DNA from: Insolitispirillum peregrinum
Lineage (GTDB): Bacteria; Pseudomonadota; Alphaproteobacteria; Rhodospirillales; Rhodospirillaceae
Assembly (NCBI RefSeq): GCF_900156605.1
Contig: NZ_FTOA01000002.1
Span: 310,001-374,000, forward strand
Direction of reading: 5' to 3'
Length of the DNA: 64,000 bases
Of the stretch, positions 52,172 to 60,941 are shown piece after piece. The notes beneath the pieces are model-generated. The model made no database searches. It worked only from the letters and a program-made list of their open reading frames with translations, and was not told where the DNA came from. The first letter of the stretch is position 1; each line of letters opens with the position of its first letter. A program made the position numbers and the translations under genes.

Positions 52172-55105
52172 GTGTGGGTGATGATCATGGGTGGACGGAT
52201 GACCGACGAGGATCCTGCGTCCCCGGTGTTGTCTGTTGGTGTGCCCTCGCCCTCTGAACGTTTGTCGCGTGATCGCCTGTTGGCCCTGTTCGCCCTGTCT
52301 CCTGCCGCGCAGTTTGTCTGTGATGCTGCGGGACAGATTCTCCTGCTGAATGCGGCGGCGGCTGACCTGCTGGAGGTGCGGGCCGAGGATCTGGCTGGCC
52401 GGGGACTCGAAACACTCCAACCTCCGCCGGGAGCCGGGTTGTGCATGCTGGTTGGGGGGAATCCTGATCTATACACCGGCGGGCGGCGCTTTCTCCCCTA
52501 TCGACGCGGCAACGGCGGGCATGTGACCCTCGACAGTACGATTGCTGTACTGAACCATCAAGGCGAGCGCTTGTTTGTGGTCAGTCTGCGTGCGGCAGAT
52601 CTGCTCAGCAGTCTGGCCGATGGCTGGACCGAAGCCGAAGAGCGTCTGGGATCGGTGGCGCAGAATCTGCCGGGGATCATCCTGCAGCGGGTCTTGCAGA
52701 CTGACGGGGTGATTTACTACCCGTTCTTTTCTTCGGGAACGCTCGACATTCTGGGGTATGCCCCAGAGGAGATGCGGATCACCCAGGACGGCTGTCTGGA
52801 TTGCATTCACTGGGCGGACCGCAGCGATTATCTGGCCCGCCTGCACGAGTCGGCCCGTACCCTGACCGGCTATACCGAAGAATGGCGAGCCATCAGCCGC
52901 AGTGGTGATGTCCGTTGGCTGTCGGCCACCCTGAAGCCTGAACGTCTGCCCAATGGCGATGTCATTTGGGACGCGGTACTGATTGATGTCAGCGACCGGA
53001 TGCGGGCGGAACATCGTCTGCAGATGATCATGGATCATGCAGCGGACGGCATCATCACCATGGATGCCGAAGGCCGGATCGAGTCGGTCAATGCCGCCGT
53101 TGAGCGTGTGTTTGGCTGGTCCGCCGATGAGTTGCTGGGTAAGGACGTGGTGTTCCTGACCCCCGATGGCTCGGCCCTCGCCAATACCGGTGAAGGCGGA
53201 ATTGTTCATGATTACCTGAAGACCGGAGAAAGCGCCATGCTGGGGCATGGACCGGTCGAGTTGCAGGGGCAACGCAAGGACGGCCATGTCTTTCCGATGG
53301 AGCTGTCGCTGAGCGAAGTGCTGACCGAGGGCAAGCGACTGTTCATTGCCATCGTGCGCGACATTACCGCCCGCAAGGAAACCGAGGCCCGCCTGCACGA
53401 GAGCGAACAGCGTTTGCTGAATATCGCCGACAACATTCAGGGGATTGTCTTTCAGCGTGAGGTTTCCGCCGAGGGGCACATCTCGTTCAGCTACATCTCG
53501 GAAGGGTGCCGCGAGATTCTGGGCGTTCTGCCCGAAGAAATCCGCAGTGATGGCGAGTTGTTTACCGACCTGATGGACCTGTCGGACCGGAGTGGTTTCA
53601 TTGATGCCATGCGGCGATCCGCCGAAACGATGGAGCCGATGGAGGCTGACATCAAGCTGGTCAATCGCCGCAATGAAGAACGCTGGTTGCGGTCGTGGTC
53701 GCGGCCCCGCAAGGGGGCCAATGGCAGCCTGATCTGGGACGGCGTGGCGCTGGATGTGACCGACCGCAAACGGGCCGAAGAAGAGCTGACCTTCCTTGCC
53801 TACTACGATCCGCTGACCGGGCTGGGCAACCGCTCGCTGTTCATGGAACGCTTTGGTCGGGCGCGCAGCTTTGCTACCCAGATTGACGCATGGGTGGTGG
53901 TGCTGTCGCTGGGGGTTGACCGCTTTTCGATCGTCAATGCGACGCTCGGCCATTCGATGGGGGATAAGGTCCTGCTGGCGGTGGCGCACCGGATTCAGGA
54001 AACCATTGAGGTGGGCGACCTGTTGTGTCGGGCCAGTGGCGACCGGTTCCTGTTGATGCTGACCGGGATGACCTCGGCCAGTGATATCGAGCAGGCCATT
54101 CGGACGATTCAGGCGCGTTTTCTTGAGCCGTTGACCGTTGAAGACGAGGAGTTTGACCTGACGGTCTCCGTTGGGGCGGCGGTTTTCCCGCGCGATGGCG
54201 AAAGTGCCGAGGCCTTGATCATGCATTCCGAGACGGCGATGCAGCAGGCAAAGAAAGGCAATGGCCCGTCGTCGTTCCTGATCTTTACCGAAGAGATGGG
54301 GGCAAAGGCCCAGCAGACGCTGACCATGCAGCATCGGTTGCGGCGGGCGCTGGAAAATGAGGAATTTGTTTCGTACTTCCAGCCGCAGATTGAAACCCGC
54401 TCGGGCAGGATTGTGGGGATGGAGGCGCTGGTCCGCTGGATCAGCCCGGAACACGGCCTGATTCCCCCCGGTGCCTTTATCGACGTGGCGGAAGAATTCG
54501 GCCTGATCGACACCATGTGCGAACAGGTGTTGCGGGATGCCTGCCGTTGGAACAAGCGCTGGCAGGATCTGGGGTTGGCGCATGTGCCGGTGGCGGTGAA
54601 CATCTCGGGCCGCCAGTTCCACAATTCCCGGCAACTGCTGACCATGGTCGATACGGTGTTGCGGGATTTTGATATGCCGCCGCAGTATCTTGAGCTGGAA
54701 TTGACCGAAAGCTCGGCGATGAGCGACCCGGAGAACGCCATCAATGTGGTTCGCTTGCTGACCGAACGGGGCATTTCCTGTGCGATTGATGATTTTGGCA
54801 CCGGCTATTCTTCTTTGTCAGTGCTCAAGCGGTTTCCGATCGGCAAGCTGAAGATTGACCGCTCGTTTGTGAACGAAGTGACCACCGATCCGGGCGATGC
54901 CGCTATTGTCTGTGCGATGATCGCGATGGCCAATGCGCTGGACCTGAAGGTGGTGGCCGAAGGGGTGGAAACGCAGGATCAGCTGAATTTCCTGCATGGT
55001 GTGGGGTGTGACCAGATTCAGGGCTTCCTGATGTCGCGGCCCTTGCCGGGGGAGGCGATGGAGGCCATGTTCCAGACGCGCCCGCCGATGCCGATGCCGG
55101 TCTAA
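52172..55105 (+). CDS. PAS(x4)-GGDEF-EAL protein, probable c-di-GMP phosphodiesterase
   Basis: A 977-residue cytosolic signalling protein with no TM segments. Four PAS-like regions (~35-140, 158-275, 283-400, 405-530), each of the later ones ending in DVSDR, DITAR or DVTDRK motifs. The GGDEF domain starts DPLTGLGN (~543), but its signature is SGDRF (~621), so the catalytic Glu is gone and cyclase activity is unlikely. The EAL domain is intact: GMEALVRW (~750), NISGRQF, ELTESSAM, DDFGTGYSSL (~871), LKIDRSF, VAEGVET. So it should hydrolyse c-di-GMP, with the dead GGDEF perhaps binding GTP. Start uncertain: GTG 52172, ATG 52181, 52187 or 52199. Confidence 0.9.
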   Translation: MWVMIMGGRMTDEDPASPVLSVGVPSPSERLSRDRLLALFALSPAAQFVCDAAGQILLLNAAAADLLEVRAEDLAGRGLETLQPPPGAGLCMLVGGNPDLYTGGRRFLPYRRGNGGHVTLDSTIAVLNHQGERLFVVSLRAADLLSSLADGWTEAEERLGSVAQNLPGIILQRVLQTDGVIYYPFFSSGTLDILGYAPEEMRITQDGCLDCIHWADRSDYLARLHESARTLTGYTEEWRAISRSGDVRWLSATLKPERLPNGDVIWDAVLIDVSDRMRAEHRLQMIMDHAADGIITMDAEGRIESVNAAVERVFGWSADELLGKDVVFLTPDGSALANTGEGGIVHDYLKTGESAMLGHGPVELQGQRKDGHVFPMELSLSEVLTEGKRLFIAIVRDITARKETEARLHESEQRLLNIADNIQGIVFQREVSAEGHISFSYISEGCREILGVLPEEIRSDGELFTDLMDLSDRSGFIDAMRRSAETMEPMEADIKLVNRRNEERWLRSWSRPRKGANGSLIWDGVALDVTDRKRAEEELTFLAYYDPLTGLGNRSLFMERFGRARSFATQIDAWVVVLSLGVDRFSIVNATLGHSMGDKVLLAVAHRIQETIEVGDLLCRASGDRFLLMLTGMTSASDIEQAIRTIQARFLEPLTVEDEEFDLTVSVGAAVFPRDGESAEALIMHSETAMQQAKKGNGPSSFLIFTEEMGAKAQQTLTMQHRLRRALENEEFVSYFQPQIETRSGRIVGMEALVRWISPEHGLIPPGAFIDVAEEFGLIDTMCEQVLRDACRWNKRWQDLGLAHVPVAVNISGRQFHNSRQLLTMVDTVLRDFDMPPQYLELELTESSAMSDPENAINVVRLLTERGISCAIDDFGTGYSSLSVLKRFPIGKLKIDRSFVNEVTTDPGDAAIVCAMIAMANALDLKVVAEGVETQDQLNFLHGVGCDQIQGFLMSRPLPGEAMEAMFQTRPPMPMPV

Positions 55106-55445
55106 TAAAGCCAATGGATATCAATTCACTATATTCTTTTCTTCATGTTGTTTGTGATCTTTGGGCGGGTGTTTTCCTCACCCGCCTGTCCTTCGGACTT
55201 GAAAATCTACGATCGTAGGTGAAAAGTGCCGTTGCGAGCCATTTTCATTGCGATGTCGCACTAAAATTTGCTGCCCCGGGATACACCCCCGTCTATGGAG
55301 GGGTCTTTGGCAGCGTTATTCCCGTGGAATTGGCGGGAAAAGAGCGGCGCGCCGGGACGGCTCACCCCTGTAGGTCCTCTGTCCCGCTTGTCGGGCATGG
55401 TGGGTTTGGTGTCTGATCTGCGGCGGTGCAGAGTGTGGAGATCGA
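55106..55445 (+). other. 340-bp non-coding gap before the J-domain gene
   Basis: Holds a hairpin GGGCGGGTG TTTTC CTCACCCGCCT (about 55163-55188), which may end the EAL transcript, and a perfect 12-bp palindrome CTACGATCGTAG (about 55207-55218). I see no gene. The latter may be an operator for the J-domain gene. Confidence 0.4.
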
Positions 55446-56189
55446 TTGGTTGTGGCTGAGGTCAAAGAGAGTTATACGCTATCATGCTCATCGGCCTTCC
55501 GCGATGCGGTGCTGGCGTTGGCGGAACAGCGTCGGGTGAATGCCGGGGACCTGGCCCGTTCGGTGATGCTGGTCGTTCCGCCCGAGGTGATCGAGCTGTA
55601 TCCCGATCCCGGCGAACCCGCAGACGACGACCGTGAAATGGTCAACCTGCACTCCGGGCCGTCGATGGGCAAGGTGCTGCGCCGCAAGCCTCGCCTTCAG
55701 GTCCGCCTGCCATCCGGCATGAGCAGCTCTTTTATCCGTAAGTCTCTGAATCTGGCGCTTGCGCTCGCAGGTGGAATGATGTCTTTGCAGGTCGGAGACA
55801 AAAACGGGATTGTTCTGGGCGGGACGATGGCCCCCCCTCCGGCTGCCCCTCCACCACCGCCGCCTGAACCTGCCCGCTGCGAGCCGGACCCGGAGCTGGC
55901 CGAGCAGGTGTCCCGGCTGACCAGTGAAATTGCTATCCACACCGAGGAATTGGACCGCTTGCGAACGGTTTTGTCGGTGCTGTCCTTTGATCCGCTGCCC
56001 AGCGGCGTGCAGACCGAAGGCGAGGCACTGTTTGTGTTTGGCTATCCCCCGACCGCCGACCCGGACAGCCGCGAACTGCGTGCCCGCTTTCGGCTGTTGG
56101 CCACCGTTCACCATCCCGACAGCCCCTATGGCAGCCATCAGCGGATGAGCCAGTTGAATGCGGCGATGGACTTGTTACGTCAACGATAG
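55446..56189 (+). CDS. J-domain protein with ribbon-helix-helix-like N-terminus
   Basis: A 247-residue protein in three parts. Residues ~8-50 (SYTLSCSSAFRDAVLALAEQ, then NAGDLARSVM) have the strand-helix-helix shape of ribbon-helix-helix folds. A Pro-rich hinge (~130-142, up to seven Pro in a row) leads to a coil, and the last ~40 residues, FRLLATVHHPDSPYGSHQRM then LNAAMDLLRQR, form a J-domain half with the HPD tripeptide that activates DnaK. No J-domain helix IV or zinc fingers. TTG 55446 is chosen because GGAG is 5 nt upstream; GTG 55452 is the alternative. Function unknown. Confidence 0.65.
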   Translation: MVVAEVKESYTLSCSSAFRDAVLALAEQRRVNAGDLARSVMLVVPPEVIELYPDPGEPADDDREMVNLHSGPSMGKVLRRKPRLQVRLPSGMSSSFIRKSLNLALALAGGMMSLQVGDKNGIVLGGTMAPPPAAPPPPPPEPARCEPDPELAEQVSRLTSEIAIHTEELDRLRTVLSVLSFDPLPSGVQTEGEALFVFGYPPTADPDSRELRARFRLLATVHHPDSPYGSHQRMSQLNAAMDLLRQR

Positions 56190-56191
56190 GG

Positions 56192-57349
56192 TTATCCCGT
56201 AATCCGCCGGTTTGATGAAATCAGCCGCTCGCACAGAACCCGTGACAGGTTGAACATCAGCTTGGCGGCGAGGGCCGGGGCGGTGGCCATCAGGCGTTTC
56301 AGGGCTGTCTGGCTGACCACCAGCAAGCGGGCATCGGTTAGCGCCACCACATCGGCGGTGCGGGTGATGTCGGTGATAAAGGCAATCTCGCCAAAGACCT
56401 GCCCGCTATCCAGCACCGCCAGCGGAGTGCTTTGTCCGGCCAGGCGCACTTCGACCAGCCCGGATAGAACCACAAACACCTCGGTCCCAACGGCACCGGC
56501 CTTGATGATCAGGTCGCCGCGCGCACAGTCGAGCAGGGTTCCGCCTTTCAGCAGGCGCTTTTGCTCGTCCTCGCCGAGGTCGGCCAGAATCGAGGCGGTT
56601 CCGCTGGCGGCATGGCGGACCTTGTCGGCGAGAAAGACCCAAAAGGCGTCTTCCTGCTCGATCCAGTCGCGCACCACCGAGGTCACCGGCACACTGGCAT
56701 GCAGCCAGTCCAGCAGGCGGCGGGCATCATCGTTTGGCCCGGACTCGCCGGGGAGGTGGCGCAGAATCCGCCACAGCGGCGACTGAATGGTGGACAGGTG
56801 TTCGCGGTCACGGGCCGCCAGCACCAGCGGCACCTGATAGCCGACCACCGGATCGACCAGATTGCCGGTAAAGCGGCGATAGCCAAGGTGCTCGTACAGA
56901 TCAACCAGCCCCGGCGAGCAGACGCAGAAATTGAAATGCCGCCCGGTGGCCAGTCCGTCCTGATAGGCCCGCCCGACCAGCGCGGTCATCGCCTGACCGC
57001 CGCGCCGTCCGGGGGCAACCATCAGGCGTCCGGTGAACGACAGGGCTGAGGGGGGCAGGGTGAGGAACTGTTCAAAGTGGGGGAGCTGGCGAAAGGCATC
57101 GGGTATGCCGGTTTCTCCGCCGATCACTTGCAGGGTGCCGATCACACTGCCGTCTTCGGCATAGGCCCCGTAGAGGGTGGCCTGATCGTCGGCATCATCC
57201 TTCAGCCAGCCGCGCCCGTGGTCGGCCTGTTCCAGACGGACCTTGCCCATTTCGCGCACGTAAATGTCATAGCGAAAGCGATAGATTGCCTCGCGCTCGG
57301 CGGCGGTGGAGGCGATGCGGATGGACAGGCTGGCAAAAGGGGCTGACAT
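56192..57349 (-). CDS. GNAT-type N-acyltransferase fused to a cyclic-nucleotide-binding domain
   Basis: A 385-residue two-domain protein. Residues ~5-180 are GNAT-like: IYRFRYDIYVREMGK, ATLYGAYAEDGSVIGTLQV, LSFTGRLMVAPGRRGGQAM and FNFCVCSPGLVDLYEHLGYRR, resembling the autoinducer-synthase/N-acyl-amino-acid branch. Residues ~265-370 match a cNMP-binding domain: GGTLLDCARGDLIIKAGAVGTEVFVVLSGLVEV, VFGEIAFITDITRTADVVAL. The FGEIAFI...RTADV phosphate-binding cassette keeps the Glu and Arg. ATG 57349 is preferred to the TTG at 57376. The substrate is unknown: protein lysine, amino acid or lipid. Converges on the J-domain gene with a 2-bp gap. Confidence 0.8.
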   Translation of the reverse strand: MSAPFASLSIRIASTAAEREAIYRFRYDIYVREMGKVRLEQADHGRGWLKDDADDQATLYGAYAEDGSVIGTLQVIGGETGIPDAFRQLPHFEQFLTLPPSALSFTGRLMVAPGRRGGQAMTALVGRAYQDGLATGRHFNFCVCSPGLVDLYEHLGYRRFTGNLVDPVVGYQVPLVLAARDREHLSTIQSPLWRILRHLPGESGPNDDARRLLDWLHASVPVTSVVRDWIEQEDAFWVFLADKVRHAASGTASILADLGEDEQKRLLKGGTLLDCARGDLIIKAGAVGTEVFVVLSGLVEVRLAGQSTPLAVLDSGQVFGEIAFITDITRTADVVALTDARLLVVSQTALKRLMATAPALAAKLMFNLSRVLCERLISSNRRITG

Positions 57350-57398
57350 GGCAACGATCACCGCAGGGATCAACAAGGCCTTGTCTTAACACCTTTGT

Positions 57399-57440
57399 TT
57401 TTGCACCGGGTGAAGAAAAACGTCTCCACCCGGTGCAAAA
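57399..57440. other. Perfect 14-bp inverted repeat after the FNR gene
   Basis: TTTTGCACCGGGTG (57399-57412) and CACCCGGTGCAAAA (57427-57440), 14-nt spacer, 3 nt from the FNR stop. T's are on the 5' side of the stem in both strands, so it lacks the usual terminator U-tract. Could be an operator for the adjacent GNAT gene start or an RNA end stabiliser. Confidence 0.6.
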
Positions 57441-57443
57441 GGG

Positions 57444-58469
57444 TTACGCCGGAACGCCGATGCTGGTCGAGTGTTCAAAGTGCAGGTGTTCGCCTTTGTA
57501 CACAAACGGATAGGCATGATGCGCCGCCTGTGCCGCTTCGGCGAACCCGGTCAGGATCAGCTTCAGCTTGCCGGGGTAGGTGCAGACGTCGCCAGCGGCA
57601 AAGATGCCTTCGACGTTGGTGGCGCTGGTGCCCTGATCAATGGTGATGTGGCTTTTGTCCATCCCCAGACCCCAGCTGCTGATCGGCCCCAGCGAGGTGG
57701 CCAGCCCAAAGAACGGCAGCAGGATGTCGGCGGGCAGGTCGCGCAGGCCGCCGTCAAGGTCGGCAACGCGCACGGTGTTCAACTGGCCGCTGGCGGTGTC
57801 ACCCTCAAGGGCGGACAACTGATAGGGCACCACCAGATCGATCTTGCCCTGGCTGGCCAGGTCCTGCAGACGGGCGGCGCTTTCCGGGGCGCAGCGGAAT
57901 TTCGGGCGGCGGTGGATCACCGCGACGCTGGCGGCGACTTCGGACAGGGAAACGGCCCAGTCCACCGCCGAGTCCCCGCCACCGGCAATCACCACCCGCT
58001 TGCCGCGGAAGGCTTCGCGGCTTTTCACAAAATAGAACACCGATTTGCCTTCGTAATGGGCCAGACCGTCCAGCGGCGGACGGTTGGGACCAAAGGCTCC
58101 GGCACCGGCGGCGATGATCACCACCGCGCAATCGATCTGCGTGCCCTTGTCGGTTTCCACCAGCCAGCGGCCATTGTCCTGACGGGTCAGGCCGACCACC
58201 TGCTGGCTCAGGTGATAGACCGGATTGAACGGGGCGGCCTGCTGTTCCAGCTGGCCGATCAGGTCACCGGCCAGAATGCTGGGGTGGGCCGGAATGTCAT
58301 AGATCGGCTTTTCCGGGTACAGGGCGGCGCACTGGCCCCCGAGCGCATCCAGCACGTCCACCACATGACATTTGATCCGCACCATCCCGCACTGGAAAAC
58401 GGTGAACAGGCCGACGGGGCCGCCCCCGATAACGCAGGCGTCGGTGTGATGAAGGGTCTGGTCAACCAT
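57444..58469 (-). CDS. Ferredoxin/flavodoxin-NADP+ reductase (thioredoxin reductase-like FNR)
   Basis: Flavoenzyme that moves electrons between NADPH and ferredoxin or flavodoxin. 341 residues. FAD motif ACVIGGGPVGLFTVF, LGGQCAALYPEKPIYDIPAHP near residue 45, NADP motif VVIAGGGDSAVDWAV, and the C-terminal FAD block VEGIFAAGDVCTYPGK. It lacks the CxxC redox pair of true TrxR, which identifies the TrxR-type FNR class (as in Bacillus YumC). ATG 58469 is the start of the conserved part. Confidence 0.92.
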   Translation of the reverse strand: MVDQTLHHTDACVIGGGPVGLFTVFQCGMVRIKCHVVDVLDALGGQCAALYPEKPIYDIPAHPSILAGDLIGQLEQQAAPFNPVYHLSQQVVGLTRQDNGRWLVETDKGTQIDCAVVIIAAGAGAFGPNRPPLDGLAHYEGKSVFYFVKSREAFRGKRVVIAGGGDSAVDWAVSLSEVAASVAVIHRRPKFRCAPESAARLQDLASQGKIDLVVPYQLSALEGDTASGQLNTVRVADLDGGLRDLPADILLPFFGLATSLGPISSWGLGMDKSHITIDQGTSATNVEGIFAAGDVCTYPGKLKLILTGFAEAAQAAHHAYPFVYKGEHLHFEHSTSIGVPA

Positions 58470-58654
58470 GGGCGACTCGCTTTCCTGTAACTGGTCTTGC
58501 CGTGCTCCGTGGGGGGAGCGGATCTGGAAGGGCTGACTGTGGCGCGAGGCGCGCCGGGAATCAAGTTGATCCTCGGAGGAGAGCCGGGAAGCCTCTGGCA
58601 TCGCGACGATCTTTCCCCTACCCTTGCGACAGATGTCGGGGCCAACAGGGGGAC

Positions 58655-59164
58655 ATGATGACCGATAGCACATCGTCTGCTTCACGACTGTCGCTGGAAC
58701 TGGCGACCCCGGCGGCGACCGGCTGCCTGGGGGTGGCGCTGGCCGATGTGCTGCGGCCGGGGGATGTTCTGGCTCTGCAAGGAGATTTGGGGACTGGCAA
58801 GACCGCCCTGTGCCGGGCCTATATCCGGGCGGCGGTCGGTGATCCGGCAGAAGAAGTCCCCAGTCCGACCTTTACGCTGGTGCAGGTCTATGACACGCCG
58901 GGCTGGGCGATCTGGCATTACGATCTTTACCGGCTGGAACAGCCCGAAGATGCCTATGAGCTGGACATCGAAGACGCCTTTGAAGAAGGGGTGGCACTGA
59001 TCGAATGGCCCGACCGGCTGGGGCGGCTGTTGCCCCGGCGGGCGATTCACCTGACCCTGATCCAGACCGGCGAGACCTCGCGGCGGGTCGATGTCGAGGC
59101 GCAACCGCACCTGCTGTCCCGCCTGTCGGCGGCCTTTACGGCAGCGCAGGCGGCAGCGAAATGA
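58655..59164 (+). CDS. tsaE: tRNA t6A synthesis ATPase
   Basis: ATPase that works with TsaB/TsaD to make threonylcarbamoyladenosine at tRNA position 37. 169 residues. Walker A LQGDLGTGKTALCR, then SPTFTLVQVYD, HYDLYRL and EDAFEEGVALIEWPDRL are family landmarks. ATG 58655 is preceded by AGGGGG. First gene of tsaE-amgK-murU-addB-addA. Confidence 0.95.
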   Translation: MMTDSTSSASRLSLELATPAATGCLGVALADVLRPGDVLALQGDLGTGKTALCRAYIRAAVGDPAEEVPSPTFTLVQVYDTPGWAIWHYDLYRLEQPEDAYELDIEDAFEEGVALIEWPDRLGRLLPRRAIHLTLIQTGETSRRVDVEAQPHLLSRLSAAFTAAQAAAK

Positions 59165-59191
59165 AATTCTGCAGGAAAGATGATCTGACAG

Positions 59192-60175
59192 ATGCGTGAG
59201 ACCTTGCTGACCGGCTTTCAACAGCGTGCAGGCTGGGGAGATGCCGAACGGTCGTTACTGGCCGGGGATGCCTCGTTCCGGAAATACTGGCGACTGCGGC
59301 GGGCTGATGGCGCGACGATGGTGATCATGGATGCGCCGCCGCCGCAGGAAGACGTTCGGCCGTTCGTTCGGGTGGCGAACCATCTTGAGGCACTGGGGTT
59401 TTCCGTCCCCCATGTGGCGTTGGTTGATGAGGACAACGGCTTTCTTCTGCTGGAGGATCTGGGCGACGGCACCTATACCCGCCTGTTGCAGCAGGGCAAT
59501 GACGAGTGGTCGTTGTATGCGCTGGCCACCGACGTTCTGGCCGAGCTGTCGCAGCAGCCGGTCCCGGCGGATGTTCCGGCCTATGATGATCAGCGCCTGC
59601 TGACCGAAACCGGTTTGCTGCCGGACTGGTTTCTGACCAGTGTCGGGGCAGCCGTGTCTGCCGAGGCTCGCGCCGAGTGGGATCGGATCTGGCTTGACCT
59701 GTTGCCGGTGGCGCGCGGAGTGCCGAGTGCGCTGGTGCTGCGCGATTACCATGTTGACAACCTGCTGCTGTTGCCCGGACGGGCGGGGCTGGCCGCCTGT
59801 GGTTTGCTTGACTTTCAGGATGCGGTGGTAGGTCCGCTGACCTATGACCTGATGAGCCTGCTGGAAGACGCCCGCCGGGATATCGACCCGGCACTGGTGG
59901 CGGCGATGACCGCGCGTTTTCTGGTCGCCCGCCCCGACCTGCACGCAGAAACCTTTGCCGCGTCGTGGGCGGTGATGGCTGCCCAGCGTCATGCCAAGGT
60001 GATCGGCATTTTTGCCCGCTTGTACAAGCGGGATGGCAAGCCGGGCTATCTGCCGCACATTCCGCGCGTGTGGCGTCTGCTGGAAACAGCCTGCCAGCAT
60101 CCGGCCTGTGCGCCGGTGCAGGCGTGGTTGCAGGCCTACGTTCCGCCTGCGGTTCGTCAGCGGTCGCCGCAATGA
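59192..60175 (+). CDS. amgK: N-acetylmuramate/N-acetylglucosamine kinase AmgK
   Basis: Phosphorylates the anomeric carbon of MurNAc recovered from peptidoglycan turnover, bypassing the de novo (fosfomycin-sensitive) route. 327 residues. The aminoglycoside-phosphotransferase fold is clear: LLEDLGDGTYTR, catalytic loop VLRDYHVDNLLLLPG, LLDFQDAVVGPLTYDL (metal Asp). It overlaps murU as ATGA, so the pair forms a working recycling module. Confidence 0.92.
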   Translation: MRETLLTGFQQRAGWGDAERSLLAGDASFRKYWRLRRADGATMVIMDAPPPQEDVRPFVRVANHLEALGFSVPHVALVDEDNGFLLLEDLGDGTYTRLLQQGNDEWSLYALATDVLAELSQQPVPADVPAYDDQRLLTETGLLPDWFLTSVGAAVSAEARAEWDRIWLDLLPVARGVPSALVLRDYHVDNLLLLPGRAGLAACGLLDFQDAVVGPLTYDLMSLLEDARRDIDPALVAAMTARFLVARPDLHAETFAASWAVMAAQRHAKVIGIFARLYKRDGKPGYLPHIPRVWRLLETACQHPACAPVQAWLQAYVPPAVRQRSPQ

Positions 60176-60912
60176 GCGGGGCCGCGTTGACCAGCGCGAT
60201 GGTGCTGGCCGCCGGGTTGGGCACGCGCATGCGCCCGATCACCGACCATACCCCCAAGCCACTGGTCGAGGTTGGCGGGATGACCATGCTCGACCGGGTG
60301 CTGGCCCATGTGACGGCGGCGGGGGTGTCGCGGGTGGTGATCAACCTGCATCATCTGGCCGAGCGGGTGGAGCAGCACATGCAGGCTCATCCGCTGCCGC
60401 CTGCGGTCGAACTGCGCTATTCCGATGAACGGGCGGCCTTGCTGGAAACCGGCGGTGGCGTCCGTCATGCCCTGCCGCTGTTGGGGGATGCGCCGTTCTG
60501 GGTGGCCAATGCCGATATCCTGTGGCTCGACGGGCCGGGGGAAACGGCGCTGGCCCGGCTGGCGGCGGCATGGGACCCGGAACGGATGGATGCCCTGCTG
60601 TTGCTCCACCCGCTGGAAACCGCCCATGGCTACGACGGCACCGGGGATTTCCACTGGCAGGCCGATGGCCGCATTGTGGGTCGGCGGGACGGGCAGGGGC
60701 GGGCGCCTTATGTTTATGCCGGTGTGCAAATTCTGAAACCGGAACTGTTTGCTGATACCCCGACCGGGGCCTGGTCGCTGAACGTGATCTTTGACCGCCT
60801 GCTGGCGGTGGGACGGCTTTATGGGGTGGTCCATGATGGCCACTGGTTCCACGTCGGCACGCCGGACCGGATTGCCCCGACCTCCGACCAGATTGCCCGG
60901 CTCGGGCGGTAA
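60172..60912 (+). CDS. murU: N-acetylmuramate alpha-1-phosphate uridylyltransferase MurU
   Basis: Turns MurNAc-1-phosphate and UTP to UDP-MurNAc. 246 residues, standard for MurU. VLAAGLGTRMRPITDHTPKPLVEVGG is the nucleotidyltransferase signature, followed by LLETGGGVRHALPLL, VANADILWL with the metal Asp, and YAGVQILKPELF. ATG 60172 overlaps the amgK stop. Confidence 0.92.
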   Translation: MSGAALTSAMVLAAGLGTRMRPITDHTPKPLVEVGGMTMLDRVLAHVTAAGVSRVVINLHHLAERVEQHMQAHPLPPAVELRYSDERAALLETGGGVRHALPLLGDAPFWVANADILWLDGPGETALARLAAAWDPERMDALLLLHPLETAHGYDGTGDFHWQADGRIVGRRDGQGRAPYVYAGVQILKPELFADTPTGAWSLNVIFDRLLAVGRLYGVVHDGHWFHVGTPDRIAPTSDQIARLGR

Positions 60913-60941
60913 GGGCTGTTGCTGATTCGAAAGGGTGCCTG

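Noticed and set aside
57399-57440. Intrinsic terminator of the FNR gene
   Set aside because: The stem is perfect but poly-T precedes the stem instead of following it on both strands.
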